From positions 1-64,000 of the forward strand of contig JASLHI010000049.1 of NCBI GenBank assembly GCA_030149815.1: 64,000 nucleotides of DNA. Reading direction: 5' to 3'. How positions within the stretch are numbered: position 1 is the stretch's first letter; the number at the start of each line of letters is the position of its first letter. Made by a program: the position numbers and the translations under genes. Below the pieces are notes generated by a model. The model was not told the DNA's origin, ran no database searches, and saw only the letters and a list, made by a program, of their open reading frames with translations. Below are positions 43,274 through 51,608 of the stretch, piece after piece. The stretch is from Aquirhabdus sp. Lineage in GTDB: Bacteria; Pseudomonadota; Gammaproteobacteria; Pseudomonadales; Moraxellaceae.

Positions 43274-44398
43274 TCAGGGCGCGACGATCGCGTCAACGAC
43301 AACCGCTGTAGCACACGGTTTAGCCTGCAAGCGCGATTTTTCTGCCATCACCAGCAAAACATCTCGATTCACTAACGGACGGAGTTGTTCCGCAAGTGTC
43401 TCTGAGGTGAGTGTGGCTTGTGGACACAGCAATGCTGCGCCAACATCACTTAAATAACGTGCATTTGCAGTTTGATGATCATCGACTGCATGCGGTAACG
43501 GGACAAACACCGCTGGCAAGCCAACAGCAGCAACTTCCGATACCGTTAAAGCACCTGCTCGGCAAATGATAAAATCTGCAGCGCCATACGCGGCAGCCAT
43601 ATTATCGACAAATGGCACGACCTCAAATGTTAGAAAGCCCGCATTAGTCAAAGACTGATAACGTGCCAACGTTTCATCAACTTGTTTTGCTCCACACTGA
43701 TGACGCACATGTATCGGCTGATCCACTGACGCAAGCTGAGCCAGTGCACTCGGAATCCGCTCATTCAAAGCTTGAGCACCCAATGAACCACCGATCACTA
43801 AAGCTTGCAACGTACCTCTACGATGGGCAAAACGAAGTGCAGGTTCAGACACATTTAAAATATCTTCACGCACTGGGTTACCCGTCGTCCGAACTTTATT
43901 CGACGCTGGAAATGCATCTGGGAAAGCTTGTAATACTGTCGTGGCAATGCGCGCCAATTGTCGATTGGTCATGCCTGCAATCGCATTTTGTTCATGGATC
44001 ACCAATTTGATCCCAAGCAGTCGCGCAGCCAAACCACCCGGACCTGCGACATATCCCCCAAAACCCACCACAACATCAATATCAAGCGACCTCATCAGCC
44101 GCATTGCCGCCAAAGTCGCTTTTATAATTTTAAAAGGCGCTGCAATCAATCGACGCAAACCGTTCCCACGCAGACCTTGAATATCAATCGGATACAGAGG
44201 AATACCCGATGACAGAACCAAACGATGCTCCATCCCTGACAAAGTCGCAAGCCAATGCACATTGACACCTTGCGAACGCAATTTTTCTGCAACGGCTAAC
44301 GCTGGAAAAATATGCCCACCTGTACCCGCTGCCATCACCATCACATTGGTAACACGTTTTTGCGAACTGCCTTGTGGCTTAGTTTGATTCTTAGACAC
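43274..44398 (-). CDS. murG: undecaprenyl-PP-MurNAc-pentapeptide GlcNAc transferase (MurG)
   Basis: 374 residues. VMVMAAGTGGHIFPALAVAEKL, GFGGYVAGPGGLAARLLG, IHEQNAIAGMTNRQLA and, in the C-terminal domain, GGSLGAQALNERIP and CRAGALTVSEVAAVGLPAVFVPLPHAVDDHQTANA are all diagnostic. It makes lipid II at the inner membrane. It is the most upstream gene of the block here; mraY, murD and ftsW are not in this window. Confidence 0.98.
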   Translation of the reverse strand: MSKNQTKPQGSSQKRVTNVMVMAAGTGGHIFPALAVAEKLRSQGVNVHWLATLSGMEHRLVLSSGIPLYPIDIQGLRGNGLRRLIAAPFKIIKATLAAMRLMRSLDIDVVVGFGGYVAGPGGLAARLLGIKLVIHEQNAIAGMTNRQLARIATTVLQAFPDAFPASNKVRTTGNPVREDILNVSEPALRFAHRRGTLQALVIGGSLGAQALNERIPSALAQLASVDQPIHVRHQCGAKQVDETLARYQSLTNAGFLTFEVVPFVDNMAAAYGAADFIICRAGALTVSEVAAVGLPAVFVPLPHAVDDHQTANARYLSDVGAALLCPQATLTSETLAEQLRPLVNRDVLLVMAEKSRLQAKPCATAVVVDAIVAP

Positions 44399-44781
44399 CC
44401 AATTTGCCTTTGATGAAATACAAAAATAAGGATTGAAAAATTGCCACCGATCTTATGAAAAAACCGACCCGATATGGTGCATTTAACAATCCGCCATGAT
44501 ACTCGGTTGTAGGGCAAAGTTTGAAGATTTTCTTCAATTTTGATCGATCAAAAGTTACCGTTTATGATCTTTTTTGTGGTTTTTTCTAAGTTCAGTAGCG
44601 ATGATGTATTTATCACGTTCATTTATAGAGGATATACGTCTTTCATACGATAGAATTTCATCCGTACCGCTACCAGATTACTCAAAAAAAGCGTATTGTA
44701 AGTCACAAGATGGAGCAAAAAATTGAGTACCACAACTGATATTTATCTCAACATTCAAAAAGAATTTTCAGGGGAATCATA
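44399..44781. other. divergent control region murG / DUF1993, with two adjacent inverted repeats
   Basis: No gene is seen. TTGAAGA/TCTTCAA (44521-44537) is directly followed by the 16-base perfect palindrome TTTTGATCGATCAAAA (44538-44553). These may be a terminator-like or operator structure. The rest is AT-rich promoter-like sequence for both directions. Confidence 0.5.
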
Positions 44782-45285
44782 ATGACTTTTTCAATCTATT
44801 CAGCACTCATTCCGACCTCAAAGCACATCTTGCAGAATCAATCCAAAATACTGGACAAAGCCGCGGCCTATGCAGAAGAAAAACAAATCGATCCAACAAC
44901 ATTACTGTCAGCGCGTTTAGCACCTGATATGTTTCCGCTCAGTCGTCAAATTCAAATCGCTTGCGATACTGTAAAAAAAGGCGCAGCACGTTTAGCTGCT
45001 GTCGAAGCACCCGTATTCGATGATAACGAATCGACGATTGCAGAACTGCAAGCGCGCATCGCCAAAACAATCGCTTTTTTAGAAAGTATCCACGAAAGTG
45101 ACTTTACAGGCGCGGAAACACGCGCGCTTAAAATCCCTATGGGCCCAGAAATCGTCATGGACTTTACAGGTCAAGACTATTTAAATCAGTGGGTTTTACC
45201 TAATTTTTATTTTCATACCACCACGGCTTACGACTTGTTACGCCAACAAGGTGTGACGCTCGGTAAACGCGACTTCTTAGGCTAA
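44782..45285 (+). CDS. DUF1993 family protein
   Basis: 167 residues. The family pattern LAPDMFPLSRQIQIACDTVKKGAARL and FTGQDYLNQWVLPNFYFHTTTAYDLLRQQGVTLGKRDFLG is clear. The protein is helical, like the DinB-type four-helix fold. Conserved His are FYFH and a possible metal site. AGGGGAA precedes the ATG. It is followed closely by the DUF924 gene. Function is unknown. Confidence 0.85.
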   Translation: MTFSIYSALIPTSKHILQNQSKILDKAAAYAEEKQIDPTTLLSARLAPDMFPLSRQIQIACDTVKKGAARLAAVEAPVFDDNESTIAELQARIAKTIAFLESIHESDFTGAETRALKIPMGPEIVMDFTGQDYLNQWVLPNFYFHTTTAYDLLRQQGVTLGKRDFLG

Positions 45286-45319
45286 GGTTTGACTACAACC
45301 AAAATTGGAAAACGTAACG

Positions 45320-45874
45320 ATGCATGAACCAATAACCCATCAAGACATTCTTCAATTTTGGTTTGAGGAGGCAACGCCAGAACAATGGTTCCGTAAAGAT
45401 CTCACATTTGATGAAACCATTCGCACTCGATTTGCAACACTTCATACCCAGGCTGCCGCAGGAGAGCTTGCCGATTGGCGTAATTTTGGTTCGCATGGTC
45501 GCCTCGCTGAAATTATTGTATTGGATCAATTCTCGAGAAATCTCTATCGCGATGAGGCACGTCAATTCGCCAACGATACCGTTGCACTCGTCCTCGCTCA
45601 AGAGCTTGTCACCAGTGGTTTTGACCAGAAACTTGCACCTGCAGAACGGGCATTCACTTATTTGCCTTATATGCACAGCGAATCACGCTTAATTCATGAG
45701 GAAGCATTATTGCTGTTTACCGACTTAGGTGTGGAGTTGAACTTAGAGTTTGAGAAAAAACATAAAGCGATTATTGACCGCTTTGGTCGCTATCCACATC
45801 GCAATGCAATTTTGGGACGTATTTCAACACCAGAAGAAATAGAGTTTTTGAAATTGCCTGATAGTCATTTTTAG
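45320..45874 (+). CDS. DUF924 family protein
   Basis: 184 residues from ATG 45320; a TTG at 45305 is less likely. Family signatures include ILQFWFEEATPEQWFRKD, GRLAEIIVLDQFSRNLYRD, ERAFTYLPYMHSE and RYPHRNAILGRISTPEE. The fold is TPR-like in relatives. It starts 35 bases after the DUF1993 gene, so co-transcription is likely. Function is unknown. Confidence 0.88.
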   Translation: MHEPITHQDILQFWFEEATPEQWFRKDLTFDETIRTRFATLHTQAAAGELADWRNFGSHGRLAEIIVLDQFSRNLYRDEARQFANDTVALVLAQELVTSGFDQKLAPAERAFTYLPYMHSESRLIHEEALLLFTDLGVELNLEFEKKHKAIIDRFGRYPHRNAILGRISTPEEIEFLKLPDSHF

Positions 45875-45884
45875 GACTATTGAT

Positions 45885-46214
45885 TTGATTGAAATTAAAG
45901 CGATTGCCCTCTTTATTATCACGGCCATCATGGAAATTGTGGGTTGCTATTTACCTTATCTCTGGCTCAAACAAGATAAAAGCCCGTGGCTGCTCCTACC
46001 AGCAGCTTTAGCGTTAAGTGTATTCGTCTGGTTATTGACCTTGCATCCGACTGCTGCTGGTCGGGTTTATGCGGCGTATGGTGGGGTTTATATTGGTGTT
46101 GCGATTTTGTGGTTGTGGGTGGTAGATGGCATCCGACCAACCGCGTGGGATATTGTCGGTTGTATCGTCACTTTAATTGGTGCATCAATTATTATTTTTG
46201 CGCCGAAGGGATGA
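45885..46214 (+). CDS. YnfA/UPF0060 small multidrug-like membrane protein
   Basis: 109 residues with four membrane helices. ITAIMEIVGCYLPYLWLK and YAAYGGVYIGVAILWLWVVDGIRPTAWD are the UPF0060 signatures. The length is exact for the family. The start is TTG 45885 with AGGA eight bases upstream, next to the DUF924 stop. Efflux of toxic cations has been suggested for relatives. Confidence 0.9.
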   Translation: MIEIKAIALFIITAIMEIVGCYLPYLWLKQDKSPWLLLPAALALSVFVWLLTLHPTAAGRVYAAYGGVYIGVAILWLWVVDGIRPTAWDIVGCIVTLIGASIIIFAPKG

Positions 46215-46273
46215 ACGAATAGTGGATGGACTAAAGTCCATCTGGCTGGCAGTACTGTTTAATTAATCTACAT

Positions 46274-46290
46274 TTTGTTATCTTCATTTT
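46274..46290. repeat. 17-base direct repeat, left copy
   Basis: TTTGTTATCTTCATTTT occurs here and at 47231-47247, one copy on each side of the Wzz-like gene. Confidence 0.55.
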
Positions 46291-46324
46291 TTCAAACTAA
46301 TAATCTCATACAGCCGCCAAACTT

Positions 46325-47155
46325 ATGTTTAATCTGGTCATATCCGAAGCAAACAAGAAGCTCATCAATGAGTATCGATTGAAACTCTCTGATTTTTTGG
46401 AAATGATGGGGCGATCTTGGCGTCTGATCTTAGGCGTAGTTTTATTTTCGACATTCGCTTCATTCGTACTCACGCTGATCTTACCAAAAAAATGGGAAGC
46501 CTCAGCGACGCTACAAATTGCAAAACTCCCCTCAGAAGATGGTGATATCACGTCTATAGAAAATTCTCTACAAAGTGTAGAAAACGTCAATCAGATGAGT
46601 TTTAAAGAAAAAATTCTCAGCGACTTACAACTACCGACAAATAATGGGCAAGATAAGCGAAGTGATATTTTATTAGACACCCTGATTGCGCGTCCGATTA
46701 AAAAAACGGAATTGATCAATATCTCTGTAACTGCTTACAGTCAGCAGGATGCGTTAAAAAGCATTCAAACCGCGATTGCTGAACTCCAAGCGACGCAAGC
46801 TTCAATGATCACTCCCACCACAAATCGTCTGATTAAAGAATTGCAGAGCGTCCATCAGGACATATCTAGAGTTGACAGCGACATTTCGGCACTCAACTAT
46901 CAAATGTCACGCGGCGGGTATTCAGTGTCTGGTTATATCAAAGCTAAAGAGTCTGCAAAAAGAACTTTGCAATTACAGCAAGATCAACTGAAGGGTAACT
47001 TAACATTAATCGATCAGCTTGCAACAAAGCCCATTTATCCGATTGATAATTCAGACAAACCGACATTTCCAAATCGTATGGTTTTCTTAATCTTGGGGGC
47101 GCTATTGGGATTGTTGTTGGGTAGCTTCATCGCGTGGTGGAAAGAGAAAACTTAA
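46325..47155 (+). CDS. Wzz-like polysaccharide chain-length determinant family protein
   Basis: 276 residues. Membrane helices lie at about 33-52 (LILGVVLFSTFASFVLTLIL) and 252-270 (MVFLILGALLGLLLGSFIAWW), with a coiled-coil periplasmic region between. The FPNRMVFLILGALLGLLLG end is typical of Wzz and related co-polymerases. No polysaccharide polymerase, flippase or glycosyltransferase lies adjacent, so its substrate is unclear. It is flanked by short direct repeats. No good ribosome site precedes the ATG. Confidence 0.75.
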   Translation: MFNLVISEANKKLINEYRLKLSDFLEMMGRSWRLILGVVLFSTFASFVLTLILPKKWEASATLQIAKLPSEDGDITSIENSLQSVENVNQMSFKEKILSDLQLPTNNGQDKRSDILLDTLIARPIKKTELINISVTAYSQQDALKSIQTAIAELQATQASMITPTTNRLIKELQSVHQDISRVDSDISALNYQMSRGGYSVSGYIKAKESAKRTLQLQQDQLKGNLTLIDQLATKPIYPIDNSDKPTFPNRMVFLILGALLGLLLGSFIAWWKEKT

Positions 47156-47159
47156 GAAT

Positions 47160-47189
47160 GGCGCAAGTCAAAGGCTTATTGCACACTAC
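47160..47189. repeat. degenerate copy of the dispersed palindromic repeat
   Basis: AAGGCTTATTGCACACTAC matches the right arm and flank of the copy at 17003-17036, while the left arm is altered (GGCGCAAGTCA). Confidence 0.45.
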
Positions 47190-47230
47190 CAAGCCATAAC
47201 GGTATCTACTTAGCTAGGCTTAACTTAAAG

Positions 47231-47273
47231 TTTGTTATCTTCATTTTCGTAGATTAACATAAGGCTAATCTAC
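47231..47273. repeat. 17-base direct repeat right copy plus adjacent hairpin
   Basis: TTTGTTATCTTCATTTT (47231-47247) is followed by the perfect GTAGATTA/TAATCTAC stem (47249-47273) with a nine-base loop. The hairpin could terminate the downstream lipoprotein gene on minus. Confidence 0.5.
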
Positions 47274-47286
47274 TGCAGTCCCTAAA

Positions 47287-47811
47287 TTAATTTTGACCAA
47301 GTGTGAAAACACTGAGTGCAGCATTAACGCCATCCAACCTATGGTCATCATTTAGGGTCTGAATACTAAAAACATAATCCCCTTTATCAACTTCCAATCC
47401 ACCCACTGTTAAGTCAGATCTAGCTCTAGCTTTTTCTTCATAAACACTCTCTTGGTATATTTGAGACTTCCCTCCATCTTTGTCTAATTTATATACCTTA
47501 AATAATAGTGGAATGCCTTGATGCCACTGGATAGGTGTTGATGACCCTCCCGTAATGTCATCTGCTATCGCATTCAATTTATCAACTTCTAGCCAAGTTT
47601 CTGGCTTTGATCGGTCATGACCTTGGAAGTCCATAAGTACTAGATAAGCAACTAATATAGTCTTTCTTTTTAGATGAACAGTTTGCTCAGCAATACTCCC
47701 AGCCTTAGAAGCATTAATTGGTGTAAAAACTAATGGTGTTTGACATGCACTTAATCCAATACAAATAGTTAGTATGGTGAGTAGTGATTTTAATGGGTTA
47801 CATGAATACAT
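47287..47811 (-). CDS. hypothetical lipoprotein
   Basis: 174 residues from ATG 47811, with AGGA seven bases upstream. A longer frame to 47868 only reads through a repeat. The signal peptide ends in a lipobox, IGLSACQ. The mature protein is probably all-beta, with QGIPLLFKVYKLDKDGG and VGGLEVDKGDYVFSIQTLNDD. I do not recognise a family with confidence. It lies next to a dispersed repeat and is probably accessory. Confidence 0.7.
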   Translation of the reverse strand: MYSCNPLKSLLTILTICIGLSACQTPLVFTPINASKAGSIAEQTVHLKRKTILVAYLVLMDFQGHDRSKPETWLEVDKLNAIADDITGGSSTPIQWHQGIPLLFKVYKLDKDGGKSQIYQESVYEEKARARSDLTVGGLEVDKGDYVFSIQTLNDDHRLDGVNAALSVFTLGQN

Positions 47812-47837
47812 TGTGATTTCCTGCCCAGTAAATGTAG

Positions 47838-47866
47838 GGTGCAATAAGCCAAAAGCGCATTGCACC
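47838..47866. repeat. dispersed palindromic repeat, copy 2
   Basis: GGTGCAAT/ATTGCACC, an eight-base perfect stem, encloses AAGCCAAAAGCGC. Reverse-complemented, it matches 17003-17030 almost exactly. Confidence 0.65.
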
Positions 47867-47880
47867 AAACTCTCGATAAC

Positions 47881-48822
47881 TCAACCCCGCCCTGCTTCCA
47901 ACACTTCAAACAAATCATCCGCAATCGACGTTCCAAATTGTGTATCAATCTCACGCACACACGTCGGACTCGTGACATTGATCTCCGTCACGTACTCGCC
48001 AATCACATCCAAACCCACAAAAACCAAACCCTTCTCACGCAGCACAGGTCCAACCCTCAAAGCAATCTCACGATCCTTTTCAGTCAGTGGTCGCGCCTCA
48101 CCACGTCCGCCAGCCGCGAGATTGCCGCGCACCTCGCCATTCTGCGGAATCCGCGCCAAACAATACGGCACAGGCTCGCCATTGATCATCAAAATGCGCT
48201 TATCGCCATCAACAATCGCAGGAATATACTTCTGCGCCATGATCGGCAATTGACCGAGATTGGTCAGCATTTCCAAGGTTGAACCGACATTCGGCACGCC
48301 AGTTTGCAAACGGAAAATCCCTGAACCACCCATACCATCCAAAGGCTTGACGATAATATCGCCATGTTCCGCCAAGAATTCACGAATCAGCGACTGCTGC
48401 GAAGTCACCAGCGTCGGCACCATCAACTCAGGAAATTGCGTCGCAAACAGCTTTTCATTGCAATCACGCAAGCTCTGCGGACGATTAACCACCCACGCCC
48501 CTTCACGCTCCGCCTGCTCCAAAATATACGTCGTATAAACAAAGTTCATATCGAACGGTGGATCTTTGCGCATCAAGATCACGTCGTAATCCGCCAGTGA
48601 TTCACGCACCGTTTCGCCGAGTTTAAAGAAATCCTTAGTGTTCTCAAAAACATCGAGCGGTTTGATTAAACCAAAAGCCTTGCCATTATTAATGAACAAA
48701 TCACTTTGCAGCACATAACCCAGCGTATGCCCTCGACGCTTGGCCGCCCACAGCATCGCGAGTGTCGTATCTTTCTTGATGTTAATGTTTTCAATTGGAT
48801 CCATGACAACGAGAACGCGCAT
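47881..48822 (-). CDS. gshB: glutathione synthetase
   Basis: 313 residues. The ATP-grasp signature is complete: MRVLVVMDPIENINIKKDTTLAML, MRKDPPFDMNFVYTTYILE, VNRPQSLRDCNEKLFA, IIVKPLDGMGGSGIFR and GLDVIGEYVTEINVTSPTC. It adds Gly to gamma-glutamylcysteine. AAGG lies upstream of the ATG. It lies downstream of pyrE on the same strand, with a repeat hairpin between. Confidence 0.98.
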   Translation of the reverse strand: MRVLVVMDPIENINIKKDTTLAMLWAAKRRGHTLGYVLQSDLFINNGKAFGLIKPLDVFENTKDFFKLGETVRESLADYDVILMRKDPPFDMNFVYTTYILEQAEREGAWVVNRPQSLRDCNEKLFATQFPELMVPTLVTSQQSLIREFLAEHGDIIVKPLDGMGGSGIFRLQTGVPNVGSTLEMLTNLGQLPIMAQKYIPAIVDGDKRILMINGEPVPYCLARIPQNGEVRGNLAAGGRGEARPLTEKDREIALRVGPVLREKGLVFVGLDVIGEYVTEINVTSPTCVREIDTQFGTSIADDLFEVLEAGRG

Positions 48823-48893
48823 GATGTGGCAACCTTTTTAATCATTAATTTAAATCATTTATTGAGGAACAAATTGTTTTTTCAAGACATGAA

Positions 48894-48927
48894 CATCCCT
48901 CCCTTTGAAAAAGGGAGGTTAGAGGGA
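48894..48927. repeat. dispersed hairpin repeat, probable pyrE terminator
   Basis: CCTCCCTT/AAGGGAGG (48898-48918) with outer ATCCCT/AGGGAT pairing. This CCTCCCTTTGAAAAAGGGAGG type sequence resembles repeats I know from Acinetobacter intergenic DNA. It lies 13 bases beyond the pyrE stop. Confidence 0.6.
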
Positions 48928-48939
48928 TTTTGCTTTTTC

Positions 48940-49662
48940 TTAAAACGCTACTTCATCAAATAAACCACGTTGCAATGGATCACCGCCATGCGCGGGGTCA
49001 ACAATTCCGAACTCGGCACGATAATTTTGCATACGCGCCAAGTCTTCATGGCGGTTTTCTTTTTTCAAGTAATTCATCAAATCAGTCATCGTCAACAACG
49101 CTTGGACAGGAATGCCATATTGCTGTTCGATCTCCTGAATCGCAGACAACGCGCCTTGACCACGTTCTTGACGATCTAGCGCGACCAATACGCCTGCAAC
49201 CTTTGCGCCTGCCTGCTTCAGCACAGTCATGACCTCACGAATCGCCGTGCCTGCCGTGATCACATCATCAACAATCCAAACACGCTGACCTGACACTGGC
49301 GCGCCAACCAGCAAACCACCTTCACCGTGATCTTTGACTTCTTTGCGATTAAACGCCCACGGCACATTCACGCCATGCTCATGCCAGAGTGCGCTTGCAG
49401 TCGCAGCAACCAGTGGAATACCTTTGTACGCTGGGCCAAACAACACGCCAACATCTTCGCTTGCCATCATTTTTTGTGCATAACCGCTGGCGAGCAATGA
49501 CAGCGCCTCGCCATCATTCAGCAAACCAGCGTTAAAGAAGTAAGGACTAATTCGACCTGACTTTAGGGTAAACTCACCAAATTTAAGCACCCCGCGTTGC
49601 AGTGCCAACTCAATCAGCCCATGTACAGTGAATTTTTGTGGCGAAGGTTGAGATGACGACAT
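48940..49662 (-). CDS. pyrE: orotate phosphoribosyltransferase
   Basis: 240 residues from ATG 49662, which has GGAG six bases upstream. The frame extends further but overlaps xthA and is not coding there. LKSGRISPYFFNAGLLNDG, GVLFGPAYKGIPLVAATASAL and the PRPP loop RVWIVDDVITAGTAIRE are diagnostic. It makes OMP in pyrimidine synthesis. It is divergent from xthA across 91 bases. Confidence 0.96.
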   Translation of the reverse strand: MSSSQPSPQKFTVHGLIELALQRGVLKFGEFTLKSGRISPYFFNAGLLNDGEALSLLASGYAQKMMASEDVGVLFGPAYKGIPLVAATASALWHEHGVNVPWAFNRKEVKDHGEGGLLVGAPVSGQRVWIVDDVITAGTAIREVMTVLKQAGAKVAGVLVALDRQERGQGALSAIQEIEQQYGIPVQALLTMTDLMNYLKKENRHEDLARMQNYRAEFGIVDPAHGGDPLQRGLFDEVAF

Positions 49663-49753
49663 GATATTCTCCAATTTGGGGTTAGCGTGTGCACTGATAA
49701 TGCAATAATCACAGTGAAACATCACATATTTATATGCAGTTGAGGATAGCGCA

Positions 49754-50557
49754 ATGATAGCAAAGGAAACAGGTTTAATCCGCATCGTTTCACTGAATGC
49801 CAACGGATTACGTTCCGCCGCCAGTAAAGGATTCATTGAATGGCTCGATGCGTCTGACATTGACATCATTTGCCTACAAGAAACCCGTTTGCAAGAACAT
49901 CAATGGCTTGAGAGCCATAAACCTGCACTTTGGCACACCCATTTATTTCCTGCTGAAAAAGCAGGTTATGCAGGTACTGCTATTTATAGCCGCCTTCCTT
50001 TTAGCAAAGTCACCAATGGCTTGGGTTTTGAACTCTGCGACAGCGAAGGACGCTGCACCATTGCGACCTTTGAAGTGAATGGTAAAACATTTGATGTGGC
50101 TTCGGTATATATTCCATCAGGTTCTAGCTCGGAACTCGCTCAAGCGCGCAAAGATGAATTTATCAAAAAAATGCTGCCGATTTTTAAAGCATGGCGTGAT
50201 GAAAATCGCTCTATCGTGTTCTGTAGCGATGTGAATATCACCCATAAAGACATCGACCTAAAAAACTGGAAAGGCAATATTGGCAACTCGGGCTGTTTGC
50301 CGCATGAACGCGCGTGGATGGATGACGTGTTTGCGCTCGGCTATATTGATACGTTCCGCGAGTTAAACAAAAACGCGGAAGAATACTCATGGTGGTCAAA
50401 TCGTGGGCAAGCATGGGCAAAAAATGTGGGATGGAGAATCGATTATCAGATTGCATCATCTGACTGGAAAGATCAGATAAAAAATGTGCTTATTTATAGA
50501 GATACGCGCTTTAGTGATCACTCCCCAGTCGTCATCGATTACCAAATAGCCGACTAA
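49754..50557 (+). CDS. xthA: exodeoxyribonuclease III (AP endonuclease)
   Basis: 267 residues. The EEP fold residues are visible: SLNANGLRSAASKGF, IICLQETRLQ (catalytic Glu), SVYIPSG, CSDVNITHKDIDLKN and the end RFSDHSPVVIDYQI (catalytic Asp-His). It cleaves DNA at abasic sites. The length matches the family. The sequence is closer to the XthA/ExoA branch than to other EEP members. Confidence 0.94.
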   Translation: MIAKETGLIRIVSLNANGLRSAASKGFIEWLDASDIDIICLQETRLQEHQWLESHKPALWHTHLFPAEKAGYAGTAIYSRLPFSKVTNGLGFELCDSEGRCTIATFEVNGKTFDVASVYIPSGSSSELAQARKDEFIKKMLPIFKAWRDENRSIVFCSDVNITHKDIDLKNWKGNIGNSGCLPHERAWMDDVFALGYIDTFRELNKNAEEYSWWSNRGQAWAKNVGWRIDYQIASSDWKDQIKNVLIYRDTRFSDHSPVVIDYQIAD

Positions 50558-50950
50558 CCCACACTATGTCGGCAAACGCTTACAAAACAAGACGAATTAC
50601 ACTGCTTTTCACTGTTTCGTAAACGGAACATCATATGCTTGCAAGATAGGAATGTCGGTAAGGATCGCCAAAAGGGGGAGATTCCCACCGTAATTACAAA
50701 AAATACTATTGCAGTGCTCACGCACCGCAGCAGAGCATCATCCCAGAGTATCAAAAAGAGCCATATGAATCAGGACGATTTATATGGTTTCTTTTTATGT
50801 TCGAATGAATTACTCGATTCTAACGTCCCAAACACCTCGGCGGAATCACGCAAGCGTATATCCAAATCTCTCCGCACAAACACCCTCAGTTCATAATCAA
50901 AATCGTTTATCATAGCGTCCAAATGATTATTCGCTTTGGAACAAATCACC
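50558..50950. other. gap between xthA and the methyltransferase gene
   Basis: About 390 bases. Short frames here look accidental and lack ribosome sites. A GGGGGAGATTCCCACC stretch near 50676 can form a small hairpin, but no riboswitch class was recognised. Promoter-like AT-rich DNA lies near 50880-50940. Confidence 0.4.
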
Positions 50951-51550
50951 ATGAATCGCCAAGAACTCGACTCCCTCCACACACGCTGGCGTCAAGATTT
51001 AAAATTTGAAGAGCCTGTGCTGGGTAAATCGATGCAATTCACATCCACTTGGGGATTGTTTTCACCAGAAAAACTGGATGACGGCTCACTCATGCTGCTC
51101 GATCATATTGAGTTTAATAAAGCGGATTCGTCAATTGACCTAGGCTGTGGTTACGGTGTGCTCGGCATGACTGCTGCACGCGAATGCCCTGAAGGTCAGC
51201 ACTTACTCATTGATAAAGACTTCGTAGCTGTTGAATACGCCAAAAAAAATTGTTTTGACAATAAATTAGCAAATACCGAAGTTCAACTATCTAACGGCTT
51301 CCGCCATGTTGATCCAGCGCGACGTTTTGATTTAGTCATGTCCAATTTGCCTGCAAAAGCCAGCAAAGAACAGCATTACTTATATTTATTGGATGCATAC
51401 AACGCCATGAATATCGGCGGACGCTTTTATGTCGTGACCATCAATGGTCTGCGTGAATTCATGCAAAGAACGTTTAAAGAAGTTTTCGGCAACTGCGACA
51501 AACTAAAACAAGGAAAAACGTACACCATCACGATGGCACAGAAAGACTAG
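50951..51550 (+). CDS. small class I methyltransferase (RsmC/RlmG-like fold)
   Basis: 199 residues from ATG 50951, with GGAA upstream. The N-terminal FEEPVLGKSMQFTSTWGLFSPEKLDDGSLMLL is like the C-terminal catalytic half of RsmC. SAM motif I is IDLGCGYGVLGMTAA. The target motif is SNLPAK, a variant of NPPF, suggesting an rRNA or other N-methylated base. It is much shorter than RsmC (about 340). Substrate unknown. Confidence 0.75.
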   Translation: MNRQELDSLHTRWRQDLKFEEPVLGKSMQFTSTWGLFSPEKLDDGSLMLLDHIEFNKADSSIDLGCGYGVLGMTAARECPEGQHLLIDKDFVAVEYAKKNCFDNKLANTEVQLSNGFRHVDPARRFDLVMSNLPAKASKEQHYLYLLDAYNAMNIGGRFYVVTINGLREFMQRTFKEVFGNCDKLKQGKTYTITMAQKD

Positions 51551-51555
51551 CGTTT

Positions 51556-51588
51556 GTTTAAGGGCGAGCTCTAAACTCGCCCTTAAAC
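51556..51588. terminator. 13-base perfect stem between convergent genes
   Basis: GTTTAAGGGCGAG/CTCGCCCTTAAAC with a seven-base loop lies between the methyltransferase (plus) and lptG (minus). There is no classical U tract, but its strength and place suggest a bidirectional terminator. Confidence 0.65.
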
Positions 51589-51608
51589 ACCGCCATTAAA
51601 TTGATCTT

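Noticed and set aside
47812..47868. Longer start for the lipoprotein at 47287
   Set aside because: The extra codons are encoded by the palindromic repeat, and the ATG at 47811 has a good ribosome site and normal lipoprotein signal.
49663..49869. N-terminal extension of pyrE
   Set aside because: The frame is open but overlaps xthA, and the GGAG-preceded ATG at 49662 starts the conserved PyrE sequence.
50639..50896. Short open frames and a GGGGGAGATTCCC hairpin after xthA
   Set aside because: No ribosome site and no family resemblance; the hairpin does not match the FMN or another riboswitch that I can recognise.
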